A DNA stretch of 64,000 nt from Gammaproteobacteria bacterium (GTDB taxonomy: Bacteria; Pseudomonadota; Gammaproteobacteria; Xanthomonadales; SZUA-36): assembly GCA_024279945.1 (NCBI GenBank), contig JAJRRA010000070.1, positions 41,961 through 105,960 of the forward strand, written 5' to 3'. Below the pieces are notes generated by a model. The model worked only from the letters and a program-made list of their open reading frames with translations. It did not search any database and was not told the origin of the DNA. Numbering within the stretch: the first letter of the stretch is position 1; each line of letters begins with the position of its first letter. Shown here piece by piece: positions 1-10,095 of this stretch. The translations under genes and the position numbers were made by a program.

Positions 1-1366
1 CGCGATCGACCGCGAACAGGGACACTGCCATCTCGGCCACGGACATCGGGCTGTACTGGGCCTGTTTCATCAACTCGGTGACGCGTTGGCCACGCTCCAA
101 CTGGGCGCGCGTTGCGTCATCGAGATCTGAGGCAAACTGTGCAAAGGCTGCCAGTTCACGATACTGCGCCAGCGCCAGTCGCACACCGCCGCCGAGTTTC
201 TTGATCACCTTGGTCTGAGCTGCACCACCGACGCGGGATACCGACAGGCCGGCGTGCACGGCCGGGCGGATACCACCGTTGAACAGGTCGGTCTCGAGGA
301 ATATCTGGCCATCGGTGATGGAAATCACATTGGTCGGTACGAAGGCCGATACGTCGCCGGCCTGGGTCTCAATGATCGGCAGCGCGGTCAGTGATCCGGT
401 TTTGCCCTTGACCTTGCCATCGGTGAACTTCTCGACCCATTCCTCGTTGACACGGGCCGCACGTTCCAGCAGGCGCGAATGCAGATAGAACACGTCACCC
501 GGATACGCTTCGCGGCCCGGTGGGCGGCGCAGCAGCAGGGATACCATGCGGTAAGCCCAGGCCTGCTTGGTCAGATCATCATAAATAATCAGGGCATCTT
601 CACCGCGGTCGCGGAAATACTCACCCATGGTGCAGCCTGAATACGGTGCAATGTACTGCATGGCCGCAGACTCGGAGGCCGAGGCGTTGACCACGATGGT
701 GTGTTCCATGGCACCGTGCTCTTCGAGCTTGGCTACCACGTTGGCCACCGTGGACTGCTTCTGGCCGATAGCGACATAAATACACTTGATGCCGGATTTA
801 GCCTGGTTAATGATGGTGTCGATGGCAATGGCAGATTTACCAATCTGGCGGTCACCGATGATCAATTCGCGCTGACCCCGGCCAATCGGAACCATGGAAT
901 CGATAGACTTCAGACCGGTCTGCACCGGCTGATCGACTGACTTGCGCCAGATCACGCCGGGGGCGACTTTTTCAATCGGGGCGAAGCCGTCATGATCGAT
1001 CGGACCCTGACCGTCAATCGGGTTACCCAGTGCATCAACCACGCGACCCAGCAAGCCGGGGCCCTGCGGCACTTCGAGGATACGCCCGGTACACTTGACC
1101 GTATTGCCTTCGGTGATGTGCTCGTAGTCACCCAGGATCACGGTGCCGACCGAGTCACGCTCCAGGTTGAGCGCCAGGCCAAAGGTGTTGCCCGGAAACT
1201 CGATCATCTCGCCCTGCATGGCGTCCTGCAGGCCGTGTATACGAGCGATACCGTCGGAAACACTGACCACAGTGCCTTCATTGCGCGTTTCGGCCGAAAT
1301 ATTCAGCTCTTCAACACGTTGTTTGATCAATTCGCTGATTTCAGATGGATTCAATGTCGTCTGCAT
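1..1366 (-). CDS. atpA: F1Fo ATP synthase subunit alpha (3' end outside window)
   Basis: Alpha subunit of the F1 catalytic head; it binds a non-catalytic nucleotide and alternates with beta subunits. The start ATG is at 1364-1366 ([13 protein letters not shown]), preceded by AGGAAG. About 455 codons are visible, so roughly the last 55-60 residues of a ~513-residue protein lie beyond position 1. The P-loop reads GDRQIGKS (about 820-865 on the minus strand), a mild variant of GDRQTGKT. It follows atpH by about 60 bp in the usual atpIBEFHAGDC order, so atpG, atpD and atpC are expected to the left. No frameshift was seen. Confidence 0.97.
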   Translation of the reverse strand, partial: MQTTLNPSEISELIKQRVEELNISAETRNEGTVVSVSDGIARIHGLQDAMQGEMIEFPGNTFGLALNLERDSVGTVILGDYEHITEGNTVKCTGRILEVPQGPGLLGRVVDALGNPIDGQGPIDHDGFAPIEKVAPGVIWRKSVDQPVQTGLKSIDSMVPIGRGQRELIIGDRQIGKSAIAIDTIINQAKSGIKCIYVAIGQKQSTVANVVAKLEEHGAMEHTIVVNASASESAAMQYIAPYSGCTMGEYFRDRGEDALIIYDDLTKQAWAYRMVSLLLRRPPGREAYPGDVFYLHSRLLERAARVNEEWVEKFTDGKVKGKTGSLTALPIIETQAGDVSAFVPTNVISITDGQIFLETDLFNGGIRPAVHAGLSVSRVGGAAQTKVIKKLGGGVRLALAQYRELAAFAQFASDLDDATRAQLERGQRVTELMKQAQYSPMSVAEMAVSLFAVDR

Positions 1367-1427
1367 CTTCCTTTTCCCATGTGATCATCGTTTCGTGATG
1401 ACCGGATTATTAAATTCTTCAGGTTCC

Positions 1428-1964
1428 CTAGTGGGAGAGGTTTTGTTCCAATTTGTGCAAGCGGCCCAGCAAAGACCCGTCGATTACCTGGTCACCGGCA
1501 TAAATCACGGCACCGCCGAGCACACCCGGGTCAATTTCACTTTCCAGTTCAATCTCACTCTCAAAACGCTTCGCCAGAGCATCGCGCAAGCGGGAGGCCT
1601 GGTCTTCTTCCAGCGGTACGGCGGACACCACCCGCACATGAAGTCGCTTCTCCGCTTCCTGGCGCAAACGGCGGTAGAGCCTGGTGATCTCCGGCAGAAG
1701 GGGCAGGCGGTCGTTAGCGCCCAGTACCGAAAGAAAATCCTGGAACTTCGCGTTAAAGTGCTCACCCCCGATGTCAAGCAACAGCTTTACTACACGATCG
1801 GCACCCACATGCGGGCTCTCCAGCAAATCAGCCATGGACTCATCTGCGGCAATCGTGGCGGCCAGTGTCAGCATGTCGTCCCAGCCAGCCAGGTCATTCG
1901 CGGCCCGGGCCAGTTCAAATGCCGCCTTCGCATAGGGGCGGGCCAAAGTGGTCAGGCTGCTCAT
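1428..1964 (-). CDS. atpH: F1Fo ATP synthase subunit delta
   Basis: Delta subunit, 178 residues, the normal length. It forms part of the peripheral stator and links the top of F1 to subunit b. The N-terminal helical domain begins SLTTLARPYAKAAFE, the family hallmark, and the C-terminal part contains the conserved DPGVLGGAVI segment that contacts b. The start overlaps the end of atpF by four bases (ATGA), indicating translational coupling. It ends in TAG, one of about ten ordinary genes here that use TAG as a stop. Confidence 0.97.
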   Translation of the reverse strand: MSSLTTLARPYAKAAFELARAANDLAGWDDMLTLAATIAADESMADLLESPHVGADRVVKLLLDIGGEHFNAKFQDFLSVLGANDRLPLLPEITRLYRRLRQEAEKRLHVRVVSAVPLEEDQASRLRDALAKRFESEIELESEIDPGVLGGAVIYAGDQVIDGSLLGRLHKLEQNLSH

Positions 1965-2431
1965 ATTTCAGCAATCAACTTGTCAAGCAACTCACGGTGA
2001 GCCTGAGCGTCGATTTCTTTTTCCAGAATTTTCCCCGCACCCAGCACGGCCAGGCTGGCGACCGAAGAGCGCAAGTCCTCGCGCGCCTGGTTGCTTGCCT
2101 GGGCAATATCGGCCTCAGCAGCAGTTACCTGACGCTGACGCTCAGAAAGAGCATCATCCTTGGCCTGGTCGAGAATCTGTGTGTGACGCTGATTGGCCTG
2201 CTCGATGATTTCGCTGGCCTTGTCACGAGCCTCGCGAATCTGCTCACTGACCTGGACCTTCGCTGCCTCAAGTTCCTTCTCTGCCTTATCAGAAGCCGCC
2301 AGCCCTTCAGCAATGCGTTCCCGCCTCTCGTCCATCGCCTGGATCAGCGGCGGCCAGAGATACTTCATGCAGAACCACACGAAGATCATCATCGCGATCG
2401 ACTGCAAAATTATTGTGGCATTAATATTCAT
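1961..2431 (-). CDS. atpF: F1Fo ATP synthase subunit b
   Basis: Subunit b, 156 residues, the stator stalk. One N-terminal membrane helix (about residues 5-25, MNINATIILQSIAMMIFVWF) is followed by a long charged, alanine-rich coiled coil (about 30-140) that would dimerise and reach delta on F1. Length and composition match the Escherichia coli protein. The stop overlaps the atpH start; about 90 bp separate it from atpE upstream. Confidence 0.97.
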   Translation of the reverse strand: MNINATIILQSIAMMIFVWFCMKYLWPPLIQAMDERRERIAEGLAASDKAEKELEAAKVQVSEQIREARDKASEIIEQANQRHTQILDQAKDDALSERQRQVTAAEADIAQASNQAREDLRSSVASLAVLGAGKILEKEIDAQAHRELLDKLIAEI

Positions 2432-2519
2432 GCCTTACCTCGTTCAGTTGCTTCGGTTTAGCTGTCCGGATCAGCGGACAGGCCTGCCTACAGGGTGATT
2501 GCAACCCCCAAGGCCCGCA

Positions 2520-2804
<285 letters not shown>

Positions 2805-2883
2805 TCAGAGATTAAAGCCAAAAAAACATTTAAAAACTTACGTACAAATCGTTACAGCAATAAAGCCAATTACAAAATTCCGC

Positions 2884-3936
<1,053 letters not shown>

Positions 3937-4040
3937 TTAGTGCAACTGTGCCTGTTGCTTTATTCCAATGGAGTGGCGGCTTGTCCGCCCACCCGGAAGG
4001 TGTGTCCCATTACTCAAAATTCAAGTACATACCTAAATCT

Positions 4041-4427
4041 TTATCGCCCCTGGAACACCAGGGCCATTCCAATCCAGCCCGCGATCAGAACACTGATCAT
4101 ACCGAAGAAAAAGTACCCGGCCGCCAGTGGTTTTACCCAAATGAACACCACCGCGCATAACAAGCCGGTCAATGCCAGTTTACCGAACTCAGCCAAAGCT
4201 GCCGTGCCCAGAAAGGCCGCACTGTCACCGCCTATTTTTCGCATCACAAGAACGGTAAAGACCAGGCCCGGTAAAAATACCGCAAGGCCCCCGAACAGTG
4301 ACGAGTAGGCTGCTACCCGACCCACCAGTAACAAGCCAAAGGTCAACAAGACCATCACCAGAGTCTGGATTCTCAAGCTCCTGGCCAGATTGATCCCGGT
4401 CGAATCGACCGGCGGAACCTGGTTCAT
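4041..4427 (-). CDS. atpI: ATP synthase subunit I (AtpI)
   Basis: Small hydrophobic protein, 128 residues from the chosen start, first gene of the atp operon. AtpI assists c-ring assembly and possibly Mg2+ uptake. Four membrane helices are visible, for example LVMVLLTFGLLLVG, AVFLPGLVFTVLV and LALTGLLCAVVFIW. The frame is open further upstream to 4556, but ATG 4425-4427 has a strong ribosome site (GGAGGCGGGG just before it) and gives the usual family length. The family is poorly conserved; the call rests on size, helices and position. Confidence 0.85.
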   Translation of the reverse strand: MNQVPPVDSTGINLARSLRIQTLVMVLLTFGLLLVGRVAAYSSLFGGLAVFLPGLVFTVLVMRKIGGDSAAFLGTAALAEFGKLALTGLLCAVVFIWVKPLAAGYFFFGMISVLIAGWIGMALVFQGR

Positions 4428-4650
4428 CCCCGCCTCCGGTAGCACAGCCATCAGGATTTCAATCCTGTAACCCGGTGCACAATTTACCTTCCCATTCATC
4501 TCGAATCGTTGACCTCGGTCAGTTCTGTTTAAAGACACTGAACAAAATGCGGCCAAAGACCGCCCATTTTAACATTTTCCAATATGCAACGGCAACGAAC
4601 AGACCAATGAATTCAGAATTCCGACTGCCGGCTTTTGGATAGCGGTGGGG

Positions 4651-4855
4651 GAGTGCCAGGAAGAAGGCTTTTTTCTTCGTCCTTTTAGCCGCCGAGTGAA
4701 TGATCCAGCCCGGGGCGATTTTCAGGGATGAAAATCGAGGACTGATTGGGCAGGATGCCCAACCAGGCCGGTCCCGACCAGGCTGAATCATTCGCGAGGG
4801 CAGCCCACAGGGCCGGATAAGCAGGACGAAGAAAAAAGCCTTCTTCCTGGCGCTC
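4651..4855. repeat. Structured intergenic element: long nested inverted repeat with GGA loops
   Basis: The 445-bp gap between parB and atpI holds no convincing gene. Its core is an inverted repeat: 4651-4683 pairs with 4823-4855 at 32 of 33 positions. Inside, 4694-4710 and 4781-4797 pair at about 13 of 17. Two perfect small hairpins lie at the centre: 4716-4737 (8-bp stem, loop AGGGAT) and 4746-4762 (7-bp stem, loop GGA). As plus-strand RNA this would be a branched structure showing CAGGGAUG and CAGGAUG in loops, similar to the CsrA/RsmA site CARGGAUG. It may equally be a dispersed repeat. A 90-codon frame at 4519-4791 looks spurious. Confidence 0.8.
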
Positions 4856-4872
4856 CTACGTACCGAAGCAAC

Positions 4873-5742
4873 TTATTCGGAAAGCTTCAGTCGCTCCAGG
4901 ATGCCCTCGAACTCATCGGTATTGTTATAGGAGATCACCAGCGTCCCCTTGCCCGAAGCCAGGTGGTTGATCTTGACCCTGGCGCCCAGGCGCTCACCCA
5001 GGCGATTCTGCAGCCGGAGAATATCCGGATCAATCCTGCGCCCGGTCCGCTTTTTAGGATGAAGCAGGCGGCGCACAAGATTTTCTGTTTCCCGTACCGA
5101 GAGCCGCTTATTGACTACTTCACGCGCTACTTCAAGCTGAAGATCCTCATCCAGCGACAACAAGGCCCGCGCGTGGCCCATTTCAATGGCGCGGACATCC
5201 ACCAGGTCCTTTACTTCCTGCACCAGGTCGAGCAAACGCAGCAGGTTGGAAACCGATGCCCTGGACCGGCCCACCGCATCGGCCGCATCCTGGTGTGTCA
5301 TCTGAAACTCTTCAATCAGGCGGCGCAGCGCCGTTGCTTCCTCCAGCGGATTGAGGTCTTCGCGCTGTATATTCTCAATCAGCGACATCGCCACCGCCAC
5401 TTCATCCGGGACATCCCGAACAACCGCCGGTATCACATCAATTTTAGCCAGTTGAGCCGCCCGCCAGCGGCGTTCTCCGGCGATCAGTTCAAATTTACCC
5501 TTACCCGTTGCCCGCACCACGATGGGCTGAACCACACCCTGCGCCCGGATGGAATTGGCCAATTCTTCCAGCTTTTCTTCATCAAAAACGGAGCGGGGCT
5601 GATAACGCCCGGGACGGATAACATCAAGGGGCAGTCGCCGAAGTTCCTCACCGCTTGCACGTTCCTTGACATGTTTCAGGGTGGTCTGGCTCAGCATGGA
5701 ACTCAGATTTCGTCCCAGTGCAGGTTTTTTTCTTGCCGTCAT
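4873..5742 (-). CDS. parB: Chromosome partitioning protein ParB
   Basis: ParB/Spo0J, 289 residues, CTP-dependent clamp that loads at parS sites near the origin and is positioned by ParA. The N-terminal nuclease-like domain begins at the basic ARKKPALGRNLS tail and has LPLDVIRPGRYQPR and the conserved GERRWRAAQLA box. A helix-turn-helix follows (HQDAADAVGRSRASVSNLLRLL), then a C-terminal dimerisation segment. The start overlaps the parA stop by four bases. No parS (TGTTNCACGTGAAACA) was noticed in this window. Confidence 0.97.
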   Translation of the reverse strand: MTARKKPALGRNLSSMLSQTTLKHVKERASGEELRRLPLDVIRPGRYQPRSVFDEEKLEELANSIRAQGVVQPIVVRATGKGKFELIAGERRWRAAQLAKIDVIPAVVRDVPDEVAVAMSLIENIQREDLNPLEEATALRRLIEEFQMTHQDAADAVGRSRASVSNLLRLLDLVQEVKDLVDVRAIEMGHARALLSLDEDLQLEVAREVVNKRLSVRETENLVRRLLHPKKRTGRRIDPDILRLQNRLGERLGARVKINHLASGKGTLVISYNNTDEFEGILERLKLSE

Positions 5743-6524
5743 TGATGAACCTCTTTCTTTTCATAGCGGCGTAACATCTCACCCGCCAGCGCCATGTGAG
5801 CCACCGCGCCCTTCGAACGCGGATCGTACAACAGGACGGGCAGCCCGTAGCTGGGCGCCTCGGCAACCCGTATGTTGCGGGGAACCAGTGTACGGTAAAC
5901 GCGGTCTCCGAAATTCTCGATCAACTGCTCCGATACCGCAGTGGCAAGGTTATTACGACCGTCATACATGGTGCGAAGCAGGCCTTCGATCTCGAGATCC
6001 GGGTTAACGCTGCCACGGATCTGCTCGATGGTATTCAACAGGGCGCTCAGGCCTTCAAGAGCGTAGTACTCACACTGCATGGGAATCAACACGCTGTCGG
6101 CTGCCGCCAGGGCATTCAGGGTCAGCATGTTCAGGGACGGCGGACAGTCGATAAAGATCCAGGCGTAATGCGACAGCACCGGCTCAAGTGCTCGCTTCAA
6201 AGCGTATTCACGCTCATCCTGCTGCAGCAGGAATACTTCTGCAGCGGTCAGGTCACCATTAGACGGCAGCAGGTCAAATTTCAGCCCATCGGGTCGCAGA
6301 AAGGTTTCCTGCACGCCACGTTCGCCCATTAAAACCTCACATGCGGAGACCATTAACTTGCGTGGATCGATGCCACAGCCGGTCGTGGCATTACCCTGCG
6401 GGTCCAGGTCCAGCAGGGCCACCGGGTAATTCATACTGGCGAAAGCAGCCGCCAGGTTGACGCAGGTAGTGGTCTTGCCTACACCGCCCTTCTGGTTCGC
6501 TACTGCTATGACTCGGGCTGACAT
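5739..6524 (-). CDS. parA: Chromosome partitioning ATPase ParA (Soj)
   Basis: ParA/Soj-type ATPase, 261 residues. It carries the deviant Walker A motif KGGVGKTTTCVNLA at the N terminus, LLDLDPQGNATTG with the catalytic region just after, and FIDCPPSLNMLTLNAL as Walker B. There is no N-terminal DNA-binding extension, so it is the chromosomal type rather than the long plasmid type. It is coupled to parB by an ATGA overlap and follows rsmG by 13 bp, the conserved rsmG-parA-parB unit. mnmG, which often precedes rsmG, is not here. Confidence 0.97.
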   Translation of the reverse strand: MSARVIAVANQKGGVGKTTTCVNLAAAFASMNYPVALLDLDPQGNATTGCGIDPRKLMVSACEVLMGERGVQETFLRPDGLKFDLLPSNGDLTAAEVFLLQQDEREYALKRALEPVLSHYAWIFIDCPPSLNMLTLNALAAADSVLIPMQCEYYALEGLSALLNTIEQIRGSVNPDLEIEGLLRTMYDGRNNLATAVSEQLIENFGDRVYRTLVPRNIRVAEAPSYGLPVLLYDPRSKGAVAHMALAGEMLRRYEKKEVHQ

Positions 6525-6537
6525 TTCGCTTATTTAC

Positions 6538-7188
6538 TTAGCTGGATTTATTGACGGACATAATGACGAGGTGACGGTCCTCTTGCAATCCCGGCACATG
6601 AAGTTTTTCAACTGACTGGATCCGGACCCAGCCCGGCAAGGCTTCCAGTTCGGCTTCAGGATACTTGCCTTTCATGGCAAGGAGCCTTGTCTCCGGGGCG
6701 GCAAGATGCCGTGAAGCTTCCGCGAACCGGGGCAGGCTTGAGAAGGCCCGGCTGATAATGCAGTCCGGTATTTTATCCCCTCGCCACGATTCCAGCCGCG
6801 CCTGCACCGGCTGGATATTTTCCAATCGCAATTGGCGCCTGACGTGACGCAGAAAGCGAATTTTTTTGCCGGTGCTGTCCAACAAAGTGACCGTCAGTTC
6901 TGGTCGTACGATGGCCAGTGGAATGCCGGGCAATCCGGCACCTGTGCCGGCATCCAGCAAGTGGTCACCGCGAATCCAGGGCCGTACGGAAAGTGAATCC
7001 AGCAGATGACGCGATACGATTTCGTGTGGGTCCCGGACCGCAGTCAGGTTGTAGCTTGCATTCCACTGGACCAGCAATTCCATATAGAAAAGAAACTGCT
7101 GAACCTGCTCCGGTTGCGGGTCTTCACCGGGCAGCTCGTTCAGGCCGGCGATAAGTGCTTTAGTCAGTACGTCACGCCCGGTCTGCAC
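6538..7188 (-). CDS. rsmG: 16S rRNA m7G527 methyltransferase RsmG
   Basis: RsmG (GidB), 216 residues, methylates N7 of G527 in 16S rRNA with S-adenosylmethionine; loss gives low-level streptomycin resistance in other bacteria. The SAM-binding glycine motif is LLDAGTGAGLPGIPLAI, preceded by SRHLLDSLS, a family signature. It heads the rsmG-parA-parB unit. Upstream lies a REP pair and then an unrelated lipoprotein gene, so the operon probably starts in 7189-7292. Confidence 0.96.
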   Translation of the reverse strand: MQTGRDVLTKALIAGLNELPGEDPQPEQVQQFLFYMELLVQWNASYNLTAVRDPHEIVSRHLLDSLSVRPWIRGDHLLDAGTGAGLPGIPLAIVRPELTVTLLDSTGKKIRFLRHVRRQLRLENIQPVQARLESWRGDKIPDCIISRAFSSLPRFAEASRHLAAPETRLLAMKGKYPEAELEALPGWVRIQSVEKLHVPGLQEDRHLVIMSVNKSS

Positions 7189-7204
7189 AACTCAAACCGA
7201 AAAC

Positions 7205-7269
7205 TGTAAGAGTCCGCTTGCGGGCGACATACTGTAATTGGAAAGATCGTCCGCGAGCGGACTCTTACA
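7205..7269. repeat. REP pair (REPIN-like inverted repeat)
   Basis: Two 23-base arms, 7205-7227 and 7247-7269, are inverted copies matching at 21 of 23 positions (TGTAAGAGTCCGCTTGCGGGCGA on one side), with a 19-base spacer. The shape and the GTAAGAG-CCGC-TTGC-GGCG composition resemble REP sequences mobilised by RAYT transposases in Pseudomonas and relatives. A single related copy occurs at 40879-40901. No RAYT gene is in this window. Confidence 0.8.
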
Positions 7270-7292
7270 ACAGGCCTGGCGTTCTCGTATTA

Positions 7293-7952
7293 TCAATTCA
7301 GGCCGGAAGATTTCATTTGTGAAGCAATCTTTTTGGCGACATCCATCGCGGTGTCGGCATATTCCGTGTCCTTGGTCTCGGTAACGATGCGCCAGATGGG
7401 CTGCTGAGTCTCAATGTCATAGTAACTGGACTCGACATAGGCCATCGTCTTGTAATCAGCCCAACCCGGTCCCTCCCGGACGGTGTAAACATCGGTGGAC
7501 CCGGTGAAATAGGGCCTGCCCCAACTGTATGCATGCCCGCTCCCGAGATACTCTGCCCAGTAATCGGAGCGGACATAACCCTCCGACCTCCCACCGCCTG
7601 AGTAGAACATCACGACAACGCCATCGACATTTTCAGCCTTGAGCAACTCAACGGCGACGTCCGGGTCAATCTCACCGCGAATTCCACCGCTCAAACCGGC
7701 AATGCTGCTACCGGGTACCGCAGGCGTTCCCTTCTCCCGCAATATTCTGGCGACATCGATTTCAACCGCCTTGCGCGCCAGTGCATCAGGCAGAACAACG
7801 ATGACGGCTACTTTATCCGGTTTGTCGGTCACCGGCTTGTCTGTCCTCCAGTTATCCACTACCGAAGTTTGCGCGCAGGCACCCAGTAACAGGCTAAAAA
7901 TTACCGGCGCCAGGATTGAACGGCCAATACTGCAGGGAGTTTGCGATATCAT
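7293..7952 (-). CDS. DUF4136-like lipoprotein
   Basis: Predicted lipoprotein of 219 residues. The N terminus is a signal peptide ending in the lipobox LLLGAC, giving a mature protein that starts CAQTSVVDNW. The rest has a mixed alpha/beta pattern with a Gly/Tyr/Ser-rich middle (about residues 115-150), and ends YYDIETQQPIWRIVTET, a segment typical of DUF4136-type lipoproteins. Function is unknown. It stands alone between the REP pair and the opp operon. The family assignment is tentative; the lipoprotein call is firm. Confidence 0.7.
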   Translation of the reverse strand: MISQTPCSIGRSILAPVIFSLLLGACAQTSVVDNWRTDKPVTDKPDKVAVIVVLPDALARKAVEIDVARILREKGTPAVPGSSIAGLSGGIRGEIDPDVAVELLKAENVDGVVVMFYSGGGRSEGYVRSDYWAEYLGSGHAYSWGRPYFTGSTDVYTVREGPGWADYKTMAYVESSYYDIETQQPIWRIVTETKDTEYADTAMDVAKKIASQMKSSGLN

Positions 7953-8020
7953 ATGATTTCCTTCAATAAGGGCCAGTTAACCGGCCCGGACAGATGCGCA
8001 TCTTAACCCATGCCGCCGCC

Positions 8021-9049
8021 TTAGTTAATGCCGGAAGCGGAATCGAGGTGGATTGAAAGATCCAGATCCTCTGCCTGGTGACAAGCCACCCAGTCACCCT
8101 GTTCCATACGTCGCAGCGCAGGCACATCCGTCTGACAACGACTGACCTTGTAGGGGCAACGCGTGTTGAAAATACAGCCTTTCGGCGGATCATAGGGTGA
8201 CGGCATGTCTCCGGCCAGCCAACTGTCCTGCCGTGCCCGGGCAGCCAGTTTCGGATCTGGAATTGGTACCGACTTTATCAGCGCATGGGTATAAGGATGC
8301 AGCGGACGCCGGTAGAGTGCTTCCCGCTGCGACAGTTCCATGGCGCTGCCCATGTACATCACCATAATGCGATTACTGATGTGCTTCACCAGCGACAGGT
8401 CGTGAGCGATAAAAATCAGAGCCAGGCCGAGTTTTTGCTGCAGGTCCTTGAGAAGATTGATGATCTGGGCCTGGATCGAAACATCCAGGGCACTGACCGG
8501 CTCATCACAAATCACCAGCCTGGGGTTGAGCACCAGTGATCGCGCGATGCCGATTCTCTGGCATTGCCCGCCAGAGAATTCATGCGGGTAGCGATTGATC
8601 TGGTTCGGCAGCAAGCCAACCACCTTCATCATACCCCGGGTGCGTTCCTCCACCTGAAGCGGAGCCATATGGGGGTAAAAAGTCCACAATGGCTCAGAGA
8701 TGATATCCCCGGCAGTCATGCGTGGGTTCAATGAGGCCACCGGATCCTGGAACACAATCTGGATTTCCTTGCGTTTCTGACGCAGTTCTTCCTCGCCCAG
8801 CAGAGTCAGATCCTCGCCTTCCCACATGACCCTGCCCCGGTTTGCCTTAATCAGTCCCAGGATGGCCCTGGCCAGAGTTGACTTTCCGGAACCCGTCTCT
8901 CCGACAATGCCCAGAGTTTCACCCGCATTGAGATCAAAACTGATTCCATTAACCGCTCTCAATACGCGTTCTTTGCGCTGCAGAATGCCGCCGGTGAAGC
9001 TGGTGAAGTTAACCACCAGATCCTGGACTCGCAATACGGGCGCAGTCAT
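8021..9049 (-). CDS. oppF: Oligopeptide ABC transporter ATPase OppF
   Basis: Second ATPase of the peptide importer. Walker A is GETGSGKSTLARAILG, the signature is EFSGGQCQRIGIARSL and Walker B is LVICDEPVSALD. The C-terminal oligopeptide extension has the four-cysteine cluster (CIFNTRCPYKVSRC, then ACHQ), which binds an Fe-S centre in studied Dpp and Opp ATPases. The frame opens at 9079, but ATG 9047-9049 makes an ATGA overlap with the oppD stop and fits the family start (MTAPVLRVQDLVV). About 342 residues. Confidence 0.93.
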   Translation of the reverse strand: MTAPVLRVQDLVVNFTSFTGGILQRKERVLRAVNGISFDLNAGETLGIVGETGSGKSTLARAILGLIKANRGRVMWEGEDLTLLGEEELRQKRKEIQIVFQDPVASLNPRMTAGDIISEPLWTFYPHMAPLQVEERTRGMMKVVGLLPNQINRYPHEFSGGQCQRIGIARSLVLNPRLVICDEPVSALDVSIQAQIINLLKDLQQKLGLALIFIAHDLSLVKHISNRIMVMYMGSAMELSQREALYRRPLHPYTHALIKSVPIPDPKLAARARQDSWLAGDMPSPYDPPKGCIFNTRCPYKVSRCQTDVPALRRMEQGDWVACHQAEDLDLSIHLDSASGIN

Positions 9050-10095
9050 TCGACTGTCTCGGTAGATTCTTTTTCGCAATCACCTGAGCCAACAAGCTCA
9101 GCGCTGTCGCCTGTTTCAGTGCTTGCTATTTCACCATCCGTCATTTCTATGAAACAACGACTCTGACGCCCGTCTTGCGCCACTTGAAGGGGTGGATCAT
9201 CCTTGCACACATCCATCACCTTGCTGCACCGTTCGCGGAAATGGCACCCACCACCCAGGTTCATCAGATTAGGTGGATTGCCGGGAATGGAGTGAAGTTC
9301 ATCGTCAGACAAGCGGTCCATACGTGGCAAGGAAGCAAGCAAGCCCTGTGTGTAAGGGTGTTGAGGACGATAAAAAATATCCTCAATGCTACCGGTCTCA
9401 ACCAACTGGCCGGCGTACATCACCAGTACGCGATCACAGATCTCGGCAACCACCGCCAGATCGTGGGTAATTAAAATCATTGCCATATTGGATTTTCGGC
9501 GCAATTCCCCAACCAACTGGGTGATCTGGGCCTGCACGGTAACGTCCAGTGCTGTCGTGGGCTCATCGGCAATCAGCAAACCGGGCTCACACAGCAAACC
9601 CATGGCAATCATCACCCGCTGGCGCATGCCCCCTGAGAACTCGTGGGGGTATTGCTTGACCCGCTCTTCGGGTGCGGGAATTCTCACCGCACGCAACATC
9701 TCCACGGCGTGTGCCCGCGCTTCTTCACGACGCAAACCCTGATGGTGGGTGATCACCTCGGCCATCTGTTTTTCGATGGTTAAAAACGGATTGAGCGATG
9801 TCATCGGATCCTGGAAGATCATGGCGATCTCGCAGCCCCGGATCTTGTTCAGTTCCTGGCGGGACATCTGCATCAAATCCTGTCCCTTGAATTTCGCTTT
9901 ACCGCAGGCGGAACCGTTCTCTGCCAGCAAACCCATGATCGCCATGACCGCCTGGCTTTTCCCGGCGCCCGACTCCCCGACAATAGCAAGACTTTCACCA
10001 CGCCTGACGCTGAAATCGAGCCCATTAACAGCCTGCACTTCTCCCTCTGGAGTGTCAAATTTGACCTGCAGGTCACTTACTTCGAGCAGGGACAT
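9046..10095 (-). CDS. oppD: Oligopeptide ABC transporter ATPase OppD
   Basis: First ATPase of the importer, 349 residues. Walker A is GESGAGKSQAVMAIMG, the signature EFSGGMRQRVMIAMGL and Walker B LLIADEPTTALD. The cysteine cluster near the C terminus (CHFRERCSKVMDVC) is present. The protein ends in an unusually acidic tail of about 35 residues rich in Glu, Ser and Thr, not needed for the fold. Its start shares one base with the oppC stop, indicating coupled translation. Confidence 0.94.
   Translation of the reverse strand: MSLLEVSDLQVKFDTPEGEVQAVNGLDFSVRRGESLAIVGESGAGKSQAVMAIMGLLAENGSACGKAKFKGQDLMQMSRQELNKIRGCEIAMIFQDPMTSLNPFLTIEKQMAEVITHHQGLRREEARAHAVEMLRAVRIPAPEERVKQYPHEFSGGMRQRVMIAMGLLCEPGLLIADEPTTALDVTVQAQITQLVGELRRKSNMAMILITHDLAVVAEICDRVLVMYAGQLVETGSIEDIFYRPQHPYTQGLLASLPRMDRLSDDELHSIPGNPPNLMNLGGGCHFRERCSKVMDVCKDDPPLQVAQDGRQSRCFIEMTDGEIASTETGDSAELVGSGDCEKESTETVE

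Noticed and set aside
4519..4791. 90-codon frame between parB and atpI
   Set aside because: It runs through the hairpins and inverted arms of the repeat element and has no ribosome site or family likeness.
5739..7188. parS site or mnmG expected with parAB-rsmG
   Set aside because: No 16-base parS consensus was seen by eye in the window, and the gene before rsmG is a lipoprotein; absence here says nothing about the rest of the genome.
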